NCBI GenBank assembly: GCA_035294125.1
Contig: DATGLM010000049.1
Location: 186,001 to 250,000 of the forward strand
From: CADDYT01 sp035294125
GTDB taxonomy: Bacteria; Chloroflexota; Ktedonobacteria; Ktedonobacterales; Ktedonobacteraceae
Reading direction: 5' to 3'
Length of the DNA: 64,000 bases
The notes below the pieces were generated by a model. It had not been told where the DNA came from. It saw only the letters and a program-made list of their open reading frames with translations, and did no database searches. This document shows positions 28,161 through 35,652 of this stretch, one piece after another. Made by a program: the position numbers and the translations under genes. The number at the start of each line of letters is the position of its first letter. Positions within the stretch are counted from its first letter, which is position 1.

Positions 28161-28685
28161 ATGCAATTTGGTCGTTGTTTTGAGGAATTTGAGGTTGGTG
28201 ACGTATATAAGCACTGGCCGGGGCGCACCATTACGGAATATGATGATACACTGTTCTGCATGCTGACAATGAACCACCACCCCTTGCATATCGATGCCAA
28301 TTACGCCGGGGGGACGCAGTTTCACCAGCGCGTCGTGGTTGGCACGCTGGTCTTCAGCATTGTGCTGGGCATGACGGTCGAAGACGTGAGCGGCAAAGCC
28401 ATTGCCAACCTGGAATTTGAAAACGTCAGGCATCTTGCACCCACCTTTCATGGTGATACCGTCTATGCTGAGACGAAGGTGCTGGAGAAAAAGCTGTCCA
28501 GTAGCAAGCCGGATCGCGGCATTGTCACCGTTGAAACCATCGCCTACAACCAGCGCGGCGAGACGGTGCTCTCGTTCAAGCGCCGCGTCATGGTGCCAAC
28601 GCGGGAGTTTGACGCAGCGCAGCAGCGAGCATGGGAAGAGAAAATAGCAAAGGCCAGAGCGCGGGAGGGAGGCAGACAGGCATGA
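28161..28685 (+). CDS. MaoC-family enoyl-CoA hydratase
   Basis: 174 residues, a single hotdog domain. The family motif reads NHHPLHIDANYAGGTQF, with the Asp/His catalytic pair of (R)-specific MaoC hydratases; VVVGTLVFSIVLGM follows. GAGGAGA precedes the ATG at 28161, 10 bp after the dehydrogenase stop. The stop overlaps the next start by four bases (ATGA), so translation of hydratase and lyase is coupled. Likely hydrates the enoyl-CoA made by the upstream enzyme. Mesaconyl-CoA-type hydratases are usually double-length, so that exact substrate is uncertain. Confidence 0.88.
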   Translation: MQFGRCFEEFEVGDVYKHWPGRTITEYDDTLFCMLTMNHHPLHIDANYAGGTQFHQRVVVGTLVFSIVLGMTVEDVSGKAIANLEFENVRHLAPTFHGDTVYAETKVLEKKLSSSKPDRGIVTVETIAYNQRGETVLSFKRRVMVPTREFDAAQQRAWEEKIAKARAREGGRQA

Positions 28686-29593
28686 GTATAAACATGCGCT
28701 TACGGCGCTCTGAATTATCAACGCCAGCAAGTAACCAACGAATGATAGAGAAAGCTGCTGCCAGTAACGCCGACCTCGTATTTCTTGATCTTGAGGACTC
28801 AGTTTCTCCTGATGAGAAGGTAACGGCAAGGGCGAAGGCTATCCAGGCACTCAAAACATTAGACTGGGGCAAGAAGGCGCGAGGTGTTCGTATCAATGAC
28901 CTGGAGACAGAGTATGCTTATCAGGACATCATCTCTGTCGTTGAGGAAGCAGGGGATTGCCTTGATATTCTTATCATTCCCAAGGTGAAATCGGCAAATG
29001 ATGTCTGGTGGGTCGATGTTCTGCTCACACAAATTGAGAAACGTTTGAGGCGAACAAGGCGTCTCGGTCTCGAAGTTCTGATCGAGGAAGTGGAGGCCAT
29101 GCTCAATGTGGAAGAAATTGCCCGTGCCAGTTCGCGCCTGGAAGCGCTTATCTTCGGTCATATCGACTATAGTGCCTCACAGGGCATTGATGCCAGATTT
29201 GCAGGCAATGATCTAGATGTCTATCCTGGTGATATCTGGCATTATGCTCGCAACAAAATAACTATAGCTGCTCGTGCCGCTGGTATAGATGCTGTTGATG
29301 GCCCGTACCTTGACTTTAAGAATGCTGACGGCTATCGTCGTGAATGTATCCGATCGAGCGTGGTGGGTATGGTTGGCAAGTGGGCAATTCATCCGAGTCA
29401 GATTGACATCGCAAATGACATCTTTTCACCTACACTTGAGGCTGTTGAGCGCGCTCGCAAGATAGATGCTCTCTACACAAAGGCGCAGGAGCAGGGCCAG
29501 GGTGCTGTTGCCTTCGAAGGGAAGCTAATTGACGTAGCTGTGGTGAGAAACGCCAGAAACATCATACAGAAAGCCGATCTGATTGGGATGTAG
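28682..29593 (+). CDS. CitE-like CoA-ester lyase (HpcH/HpaI family)
   Basis: 303 residues. TIM-barrel lyase related to malyl-CoA, beta-methylmalyl-CoA and citramalyl-CoA lyases. Visible elements are MRLRRSELSTPASN, VFLDLEDSVSPDEK (metal-binding region), GLEVLIEEVEAMLNVEEI, and near the end GMVGKWAIHPSQID. It cleaves a 3-hydroxyacyl-CoA into two smaller products with Mg2+. Start 28682 overlaps the MaoC stop. The gene order dehydrogenase-hydratase-lyase parallels the Mycobacterium tuberculosis Rv2500c-Rv2498c set, where Rv2498c is a citramalyl-CoA/HMG-CoA-type lyase (established knowledge). Confidence 0.9.
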   Translation: MSINMRLRRSELSTPASNQRMIEKAAASNADLVFLDLEDSVSPDEKVTARAKAIQALKTLDWGKKARGVRINDLETEYAYQDIISVVEEAGDCLDILIIPKVKSANDVWWVDVLLTQIEKRLRRTRRLGLEVLIEEVEAMLNVEEIARASSRLEALIFGHIDYSASQGIDARFAGNDLDVYPGDIWHYARNKITIAARAAGIDAVDGPYLDFKNADGYRRECIRSSVVGMVGKWAIHPSQIDIANDIFSPTLEAVERARKIDALYTKAQEQGQGAVAFEGKLIDVAVVRNARNIIQKADLIGM

Positions 29594-29608
29594 GCCTGGT
29601 CGCGTATG

Positions 29609-30352
29609 CTACTTGACCCAGATGGGCATTGCGTCATGGTCGAGGCCGAAGTGGTGGGCGACTTCGTGCAGCAGGGTGGCGCGTACCTGCTGCCGAATGC
29701 GCTCCGCATCGCCATGACAGTATGCCTCGATAGTACGCTGGTAGATCGTGATGCGCTCCGGCAGCAGCGTTCCCTGGTGGCCCTGCGCGGTGAGCGGTGT
29801 GCCTTCATAGAGTCCAAGCAGCGTATAGCCCTCTCTCGTGCCGACTCGTTGCAGCACCGCGCGCGCTGGCTCTCTCTCCACCAACACCACCAGGTTGTCC
29901 ATCCTCCGCCTGAACTCAGGCGGAATAGAATCCAGCGCCTCTTCCACCAGCATTTTGAAGGCATTCAGGGATTGCTCGTCTTCTTCCCCATCGAGCGCCT
30001 CATCGTCGTCAAATTCGTCTCCTGCGAGGCTGCTTGCAACGAGCGTTCCTTCAACAACCCTTTCACCTGTATCGTACTCATCCTGATAAGTGTCGGGCTG
30101 AAAGATGTGTTCGTCCTGGCTTTTCTGTGCAGGTCTCTGTCCAAGCAGGTAGACGCCGCCGAGACCGAAGGCGATGACGCCCAGCAAGACAAGCATCGAA
30201 GAGAAGCCATCCAGCGCGTTGCCGAGAAAAATGCTCAGAAAGATGATGGCGACGAGGAAGCAGAGCAGGGCGAAGAAGGTGTACGCGCCGCGTTCACCCC
30301 GCGCCTTATCCGCTTCACTGCCCGTAAAGTCATTGCGCTGAACCTGCTTCAA
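29609..30352 (-). CDS. Membrane-anchored zincin-like metallopeptidase
   Basis: 247 residues. Two hydrophobic helices at about 24-42 and 50-70 are followed by an acidic linker. The C-terminal zincin domain has HEVAHHFGLDH, an HExxHxxGxxH zinc motif with catalytic Glu, matching the minimal DUF1025-type metallopeptidase family. The translation begins at a TTG (30352) with GGAGA upstream. Soluble family members are about 120-130 residues, so the membrane module is an addition. Substrate unknown; it may act at the inner membrane surface. Convergent with the CitE-like gene. Confidence 0.8.
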   Translation of the reverse strand: MKQVQRNDFTGSEADKARGERGAYTFFALLCFLVAIIFLSIFLGNALDGFSSMLVLLGVIAFGLGGVYLLGQRPAQKSQDEHIFQPDTYQDEYDTGERVVEGTLVASSLAGDEFDDDEALDGEEDEQSLNAFKMLVEEALDSIPPEFRRRMDNLVVLVEREPARAVLQRVGTREGYTLLGLYEGTPLTAQGHQGTLLPERITIYQRTIEAYCHGDAERIRQQVRATLLHEVAHHFGLDHDAMPIWVK

Positions 30353-30415
30353 GGCTCGCTCTCCTGCTCATAACTGTTCGTCTTTTTGCTGTATTTGCCT
30401 GCATTATAGCATACG

Positions 30416-30797
30416 CGTGTCATGCTGAGCGCAGCGAGGCATCTATATGGACCACACCGTCCGCTTGCTGGATGCGGATGCTTCCCCAGAAGCGTTCACT
30501 TCAAGCCGCTGCAGGCCACCCGCAAGGGGTGGCCCTACTATACGCGACTGCTGCGAGGCTCCACAGGTGTCCGTATATAGTAGGACCACCCCTTGCGGGC
30601 CAGCCCCAGGCCACCCGCAAGGGGTGGTCCTACTATACGCGACTCCTTTCCAGGCAGCACGAGCCGCCCGTGCAGAGTAGGGCCACCCCTTGCGGGTGGC
30701 CTGCCTGGCGCTCGCACTGGCTTAAGTGAACGCTTCTGGGATGCTTCCCCTTTGCTGCACTCAGGGCTAAAGGCTCTTTGCCGCTCAGCATGACACG
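30416..30797. repeat. Nested palindromic (MITE-like) element of 382 bp
   Basis: The 504-bp gap 30353-30856 is mostly this element. Its ends are a perfect 16-bp inverted repeat (30416-30431, 30782-30797; CGTGTCATGCTGAGCG). Inside is a second inverted repeat (30487-30505 and 30721-30739, around AGAAGCGTTCACTT). The centre has four alternating copies of a unit built on CCACCCGCAAGGGGTGG followed by CCTACTATAC: forward at 30513-30549 and 30608-30644, reverse at 30573-30601 and 30676-30702. No transposase is encoded. It would fold into a large cruciform or RNA hairpin. Confidence 0.8.
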
Positions 30798-30856
30798 TTT
30801 GGGCCAGTTTTTTATGGCAACCTGATTTGATCGACACAAACTGCGAGGTCGATCAT

Positions 30857-32488
30857 TTACTCTCGCGCAGCGTTGTCAGGTCCCTCTTCTCTCTGGTCGG
30901 CAGGTGCGTCCTCGTGGACGGCACCTACCAGCAGAGGGCCGGTCGGCGTCACTGAAGCTCCCGCTTCCATCGCCGGGACCTCGCTCACTCTGGGGGTGGC
31001 ATGCGCTGGTAAGAACGCCAGCGTGAGTACGAAACCCATCGCCGCGATCCCGGCAGCTACTACAAGCGAAACATCCATGCCGTGGACGAAGGCTGCGCGT
31101 ACCGAGGCGAACAGCGCCGCAGAGCCAAGCTTCTGCGCCACAGCCAATCCCCCGAACAGGCTCGCTTTGACCGCGCCCGTGATCACCGGCGCAAGCCCGG
31201 CGAGATTCAATTGCCCCTGGTAGGTGGTGCTGAGCACGCTCCCCAGAATCGCCGCCCCGAATGGCGCTCCGACTTTCTGAAGGGCCTGCATCACCGCAGA
31301 GCCGACCCCGCTGCGCTCCTGCGGGAGTTCAGAGAGCGCAGCCGAGGCCGCCGTTGCCATCGTAAGCCCCATCCCGGCTCCGACCAGGGCCATCCAGACC
31401 GCGCTAAAGCTCTCGCCGGTCGCCACGCCAGTTGTAGCGCCCAGCAGCATCCCGGCAGCCAGTAACACGAATCCGAGCGCAACCGTGATCTTTGCCCCCA
31501 CGAGACGCGCAACGCGCTCCGCAGATACAGCCCCTACGACAAGCCCACCGATCAGCGGCAGGAGCCGTATGCCAGATCCCATGGCATCCGTACCCAGGAT
31601 GCCCTGGAAGTACTGCGGCATAGTGAAGAGCACGCCGATCATGGAAAGTCCCGCTATGGCCGCCAGGATCACGCCCCAGGTGAAAGAAGGCGAGCGGAAG
31701 AGCGCGGGATCCACCAGTGGCTGGCCGCCCGGACGACGACCGAGCCATCTCTCCCAGAAGAAGAAGCCCACCAGCACGACAACGCCCGCGATCATCAGAA
31801 CCAGGGCAGTGGCGTCGGTCCAGCCGTTCTGGCCCGCCTCGATCAGCCCATACGTGACGCCAACGAGTCCGGAGGTCGAGGTGATAATGCCAATCGGATC
31901 CAGCCGGGGACGCACTGGAGCGCGTGATTCAGGCACGAGCACGAGGGCAATGATCAGTCCCAGCAGGGCAACCGGCACGTTCATCAGGAACACCCAGCCC
32001 CACCAGAAGTTCGTCAACAGCCAGCCGCCCAGGATAGGACCGATTGGCAGCGACAGGAAGTTGGCGGCTGCCCAGATGCCAACCGCCCGAGGCCGCTCTT
32101 CCTCAGTGAAGAGCACCGTCAGCGCGGAGAGAGCCATCACGACGATGCCCGCCCCGGCGATGCCAAGGATCACCCGCGCTGCGATGAATGCGCTTGCCGA
32201 TGGCGCGTAGGCACAGGCAGCCGAGCCTACAGCAAACAAAGCCAGAGCGGTGAGCATTACCTTTTTGCGCCCGTAGCGGTCTCCGAGCAGCCCGGCTGGC
32301 AGCATAGCCGCCGCGAGCACCAGCAGGTAGCCGGAGGTGAACCATTGCAGGTCAGACTCCGAGGCATGCAGCGCCCCGGCCAGTGTGGGCAACGCTACAC
32401 TGAGAATCGTGCCGTCCAGTCCGACGGCCAGTACAGCCAGTGTCAGCGCACCCAGCGCCCACCAGCGGCGGTTTCCGAGATGCGTCAT
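30857..32488 (-). CDS. DHA2-family MFS multidrug efflux transporter
   Basis: About 543 residues with about 14 hydrophobic segments, the EmrB/QacA layout. Signatures include LDGTILSVALPTLA (motif D1), LLGDRYGRKKVMLTAL (motif A) and RVILGIAGAGIVVMALSAL (motif B/C region). Expected to export hydrophobic drugs by proton antiport at the cytoplasmic membrane. The ATG at 32488 lies 9 bases after AGGAG; the ATG at 32497 abuts that site. It is downstream of a TetR gene on the same strand, with a likely TetR operator in the gap. Confidence 0.92.
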   Translation of the reverse strand: MTHLGNRRWWALGALTLAVLAVGLDGTILSVALPTLAGALHASESDLQWFTSGYLLVLAAAMLPAGLLGDRYGRKKVMLTALALFAVGSAACAYAPSASAFIAARVILGIAGAGIVVMALSALTVLFTEEERPRAVGIWAAANFLSLPIGPILGGWLLTNFWWGWVFLMNVPVALLGLIIALVLVPESRAPVRPRLDPIGIITSTSGLVGVTYGLIEAGQNGWTDATALVLMIAGVVVLVGFFFWERWLGRRPGGQPLVDPALFRSPSFTWGVILAAIAGLSMIGVLFTMPQYFQGILGTDAMGSGIRLLPLIGGLVVGAVSAERVARLVGAKITVALGFVLLAAGMLLGATTGVATGESFSAVWMALVGAGMGLTMATAASAALSELPQERSGVGSAVMQALQKVGAPFGAAILGSVLSTTYQGQLNLAGLAPVITGAVKASLFGGLAVAQKLGSAALFASVRAAFVHGMDVSLVVAAGIAAMGFVLTLAFLPAHATPRVSEVPAMEAGASVTPTGPLLVGAVHEDAPADQREEGPDNAARE

Positions 32489-32529
32489 GATGACCATCTC
32501 CTTTCAAACTAACTGATTGTTTTAATAAC

Positions 32530-32543
32530 TAACTATTTAGTTA
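32530..32543. promoter_or_regulatory. Putative TetR operator upstream of the MFS gene
   Basis: TAACTATTTAGTTA, a near-palindrome in the 109-bp gap between the TetR and MFS genes. It matches at 12 of 14 positions the two direct copies TAACTATCTGGTTA upstream of the TetR gene, which supports one regulator binding both. Confidence 0.6.
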
Positions 32544-32606
32544 CTAAAGCAAAACCAATACCCTACTATGCGGTCTCATTCAGGTCGATCAAGTTAACTG
32601 CCAGGC

Positions 32607-33374
32607 TCAGTCCTCGTTGTCCTCTGGATCAGCCATCATCCCGTGAACGATAAAAGCAACGAGAAACTCTCGTGCGCGTGCGATGGCCGCCGGAGAGGAC
32701 AGATCATCATCCGTGAACATTTGATACAGAGGAATGGAGGCAAGATAGGACCAGCAAAATGCCTCAGCCATAATAATCTGAACGAAGGGATCGAAAGCTG
32801 ATCGCAGCAGTCCAGCGTTGCGAGCCCTGGTAAAGAGTGTCCTGAGTTGGTCAACATCTTCTGTATCGAGTTGTGACATGATCTTTGTGTAGGTTTTCCA
32901 CCCTTCCGCTTGCTCCCAGAGAATAATGCGCATCACACGCGGGTGTTTGAGCAGGGCATCAAACACTACGCCGATCACAGTTTCGAGCAGGGCCTTGAAG
33001 CGGTGTGGGTCGGTGGCAACGGTCTCGTCTTTGAGAAGAGGGGCCACGGCACGCGCCGAAAGCGTATTCAGTTCCCTGTCAATATGCCTGTTCACCTCTG
33101 TATACAGGCCGAGCTTATCGCCAAAGTACTGAAAGATCAGGCTTTTGTTGTAGCCCGATTCCGCCGCGATGGCGTCAACCCGTGCGCCATCGAAACCATG
33201 TTCCGCGAAGACGATTTCCGCGGCGTTCAGAATCGCCTCCCGTGTACCCTCCGCGTTATGCACGCGCCCTCTTCGACTCCTGAGCGGCGACGCCGCCGAC
33301 ACTGAACGTCCGCTTGCGGCCTTTCTATCCTGGACTAATCCTCGTTGATTGCCAGGTTCCCCAGATTCAGACAT
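32607..33374 (-). CDS. TetR-family transcriptional repressor
   Basis: 255 residues. An N-terminal basic tail of about 45 residues is followed by the TetR helix-turn-helix: TREAILNAAEIVFAEHGFD and ESGYNKSLIFQYFGDKLGLY. The C-terminal helical ligand domain is divergent, as usual. Start ATG 33374 with GGGGAAAGG upstream. Two copies of a 14-bp operator-like sequence stand 25-54 bp upstream and a third before the MFS gene. Expected to repress itself and the exporter until a drug binds. Confidence 0.92.
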   Translation of the reverse strand: MSESGEPGNQRGLVQDRKAASGRSVSAASPLRSRRGRVHNAEGTREAILNAAEIVFAEHGFDGARVDAIAAESGYNKSLIFQYFGDKLGLYTEVNRHIDRELNTLSARAVAPLLKDETVATDPHRFKALLETVIGVVFDALLKHPRVMRIILWEQAEGWKTYTKIMSQLDTEDVDQLRTLFTRARNAGLLRSAFDPFVQIIMAEAFCWSYLASIPLYQMFTDDDLSSPAAIARAREFLVAFIVHGMMADPEDNED

Positions 33375-33398
33375 CCTTTCCCCATTTCCTTTTCTAAC

Positions 33399-33428
33399 TA
33401 ACTATCTGGTTACTTAACTATCTGGTTA
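33399..33428. promoter_or_regulatory. Tandem putative TetR operators
   Basis: Two identical copies of TAACTATCTGGTTA at 33399-33412 and 33415-33428, spaced 16 bp start to start. They lie just upstream of the TetR gene, and a variant copy precedes the MFS gene. TAAC...GTTA is the symmetric part. Confidence 0.65.
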
Positions 33429-33439
33429 GATTATAACCG

Positions 33440-33715
33440 GAGTTGGCAAGAATGTCAAGAGGAAAAGCGTGGCCCAGCGCCCGCTTTCGTGAACGGGGCC
33501 ATCGCTGGTGATTACCAGGTCTGCCCTCAACTCATCTTGATGTTCGCGCACGAAGCCCGCAGACGCCGGGCTTCGGCCACCTCACCAGTACCCATCCCCT
33601 GCGCGCTGATGCTCGGCTTGCGCACGTAATCGATCAATCGCTCAAGGAACTTCTGCCTGTGCGCATCAATGTACGCGAAGACATCCCTCAAATCAGGCGT
33701 GGCTTGAAATGGCTG
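33440..33715 (-). pseudogene. Remnant of an M20-family metallopeptidase
   Basis: Reverse reading gives DVFAYIDAHRQKFLERLIDY, VRKPSISAQGMGTGEVAE and ARRLRAS. Then, one frame over, FVREHQDELRADLVITSDG, PVHESGRW. The first part is the usual N-terminus of M20 dipeptidases; the second resembles a stretch that lies well over 100 residues later in intact proteins. So the gene has an internal deletion and a frame change, and no zinc-ligand segment remains. It fills most of the 362-bp gap between the TetR gene and the next protein. Confidence 0.55.
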
Positions 33716-33736
33716 CTTCCTGCCTGTCCCTGCTGC

Positions 33737-34837
33737 TTACTGGTACATTACCATCAATGGCGCTGGGTTGAGGGCGAGCACCTGTTGTGGAGTCATCAAC
33801 GGCTTATCCAGGTTATAGAACAGCTTCATGCCAGGATACTGGATGAGCTGCTGTTGATCGAATACCTCGTAATCGCCAATTTTCGATGCCGGAGGGCCAA
33901 AGCCGTCCACGCATGTCACGACCTCGACGCCCGGCTGCAGTTTGATCTTCTGCCAGTCCGGCAGCATCGATTCGAGAAACTGGTGGATGATGAGAATTTT
34001 TGGCGGCAGGTGGTAGGTGGTGACGAGGTTAGAAAGTGTATCAATCGCCCAGTTGATATCGGAGGCGTACATGCGCCCGAATTCGACCGAGGGGATATCG
34101 CCCGGAGCCATATCGAACTCAGGGTCGAGCGAGAGATCAACGCCCGGCTGCTCCAGGTAGGGCAAGACGTGGGTGACCTCTTTCTCCACTGTGCTATGCC
34201 CGACCTGCATATCGAAGAAGAACAGGGCGTGGTTCTCGTTTGCCAGCGTCAGATAATGCTGGATGGAGCTGTCCGGCATGCGGTAGGTATATGAGCCATC
34301 CGCCATAGGCACCGGCTGCGCTATCGGTGACACGTAATCCAGTGCCGTGACGACCGGGTGTGAGGGGTCGAGGTTGGCATAAACCTGCGCCTGCGCTTGC
34401 AGGTGGGCGATCAGATCAGCATCGTCGTATCGCCCGATGGGTCCCATCACAGCAGAAAGTGGATTGCCATAGAAAACAACGAGCCGATGAACTGGCAGGC
34501 TTGTCTGCCACATCCAGCCATCCAGTCCCTCCAGCTGGTGCAGCCCTGTGATGTCGTCGCGCATGTTTGTTGCTGTTGGAAGGTCCGTCGCTGTTGCTGT
34601 TGCCGTGGCAGTCGCGCCGTTTTGCGCGACCTCTGTCGGCGTATTTCCCGCTGTCGGGGCCATCGTCGGCGTCGAGCCTGTAGAAAGCGATGGCGTCTTT
34701 GTTGACTGCGCCGATGCCGGTGCTAACAATTTGTAGGCCAGCAGGAGCAATAGTAAGACAACAAGCATGCTGGTAAATCCTACTATGTATTTATGAGTAC
34801 GTCTCTTTCCCTGTCCATTCTGACCGTTAACCCCCAT
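33737..34837 (-). CDS. Single-pass membrane protein with Thr/Ala-rich linker, function unknown
   Basis: 366 residues. One N-terminal helix (VGFTSMLVVLLLLLLAYKLL, about 18-37) anchors it, followed by a Ser/Thr/Ala/Pro-rich linker to about residue 90. The external domain of about 270 residues is rich in aromatic and acidic residues, for example VVFYGNPLSAVMGPIG, HALFFFDMQVGHST and ILIIHQFLESMLPDW. The alternation of hydrophobic strands ending in Asp, Gly or His suggests a TIM-barrel-like or hydrolase-like fold, but I recognise no named family. Start ATG 34837 behind AGAGAG. Confidence 0.7.
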   Translation of the reverse strand: MGVNGQNGQGKRRTHKYIVGFTSMLVVLLLLLLAYKLLAPASAQSTKTPSLSTGSTPTMAPTAGNTPTEVAQNGATATATATATDLPTATNMRDDITGLHQLEGLDGWMWQTSLPVHRLVVFYGNPLSAVMGPIGRYDDADLIAHLQAQAQVYANLDPSHPVVTALDYVSPIAQPVPMADGSYTYRMPDSSIQHYLTLANENHALFFFDMQVGHSTVEKEVTHVLPYLEQPGVDLSLDPEFDMAPGDIPSVEFGRMYASDINWAIDTLSNLVTTYHLPPKILIIHQFLESMLPDWQKIKLQPGVEVVTCVDGFGPPASKIGDYEVFDQQQLIQYPGMKLFYNLDKPLMTPQQVLALNPAPLMVMYQ

Positions 34838-34960
34838 GCCAATCTCTCTTTCTATACTCTCGTTACTTGTGGAAATAAATATCCTCTAAAGAAACAAACG
34901 TGGAGAAAGCTCGATTCATCTCTCGCCACATTCAATATTACCAATATATCAAGGCAGTTA

Positions 34961-34995
34961 CTATGACATATTTCAAGTAGGCTATGACGTATTTC
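34961..34995. promoter_or_regulatory. Direct repeat pair, possible regulatory site
   Basis: CTATGACATATTTC at 34961-34974 and CTATGACGTATTTC at 34982-34995, 13 of 14 identical and exactly 21 bp apart, two helical turns. They lie about 125 bp upstream of the reverse-strand membrane protein gene. The surrounding AT-rich stretch holds no gene. Confidence 0.35.
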
Positions 34996-35095
34996 CTACG
35001 GTCGGCGTTATGCGATAATAGAAACTATGTCAAGCACTTTAAATCCCAGCGTGCGATCCCCCTCGATAGAGACGCGCTCTAAGACCTGATCTTTG

Positions 35096-35371
35096 CTAAT
35101 GCCTCTCGTAGAGAGCGGAAATACTGGTATCATCGCCTAAAAGATGCAGCGCGATATCTTTTACCGTCCAGCCGGGGCAGATCGTCGGCCTGTGCCATTC
35201 TGATTCATCCAGTTGAGACAGCAAGAGCAAAAGCTGCTTGCGCTCAGCGGGAAATAGCTGTCTCGCAGCCAGCCAGCCGTCGCTCCAGTTCGTCCTCACC
35301 GTGCCTGATGGTGCGCTTGAGCAGGAGTGCATGTTGCCCTGGGGCCAGTAGATCAAGGGGCTTGATGCCAT
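35096..35371 (-). pseudogene. Fragment of a DinB/maleylpyruvate-isomerase-N-like protein
   Basis: About 90 codons. The second half reads LFPAERKQLLLLLSQLDESE, then WHRPTICPGWTVKDIALHLLGDD, matching the N-terminal helix bundle of the maleylpyruvate isomerase N-terminal/DinB family, where the His of AxHLL is a metal ligand. Intact members are about 200-280 residues; here the frame stops soon after that His. The first 40 residues do not fit, and another frame (KRTIRHGEDELERRLA) looks more natural, suggesting a frameshift. The rest of 34838-35652 holds no intact gene. Confidence 0.5.
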
Positions 35372-35469
35372 CGCCGACGGGCTCTCCCTCTCCTCCTCAC
35401 GGGCCGCAGGCCCGGCAGAAGCATGCTGAGGGGATGTCAGCCTTTATAGCAAACGGGGAAATAACTATC

Positions 35470-35486
35470 ACTAACAATTTGTTAGT
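35470..35486. promoter_or_regulatory. 17-bp palindrome upstream of the ring-cleaving dioxygenase
   Basis: ACTAACAATTTGTTAGT has perfect 8-base arms around one central base, about 165 bp before the dioxygenase ATG. It has the look of a MarR- or HxlR-type operator. No such regulator gene is adjacent. Confidence 0.4.
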
Positions 35487-35652
35487 AAGATCAGAGGATG
35501 ATACACTTGTATAGAGAAGACAGGTTGTGGGCGTGCTTATTTTGTGTCATGAAAAGGGGTCCCTCACAATGACATGTCCAGGCCAGTTTTTTAAGGATGC
35601 GAATTGTTGAGCTATGCTCTGGCAGCGATGCCGGTGAGAAAGGAAATGCGCG

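Noticed and set aside
30416..30797. Insertion sequence
   Set aside because: Inverted ends are present, but the interior is repeats only, with no transposase or target duplication that I can see.
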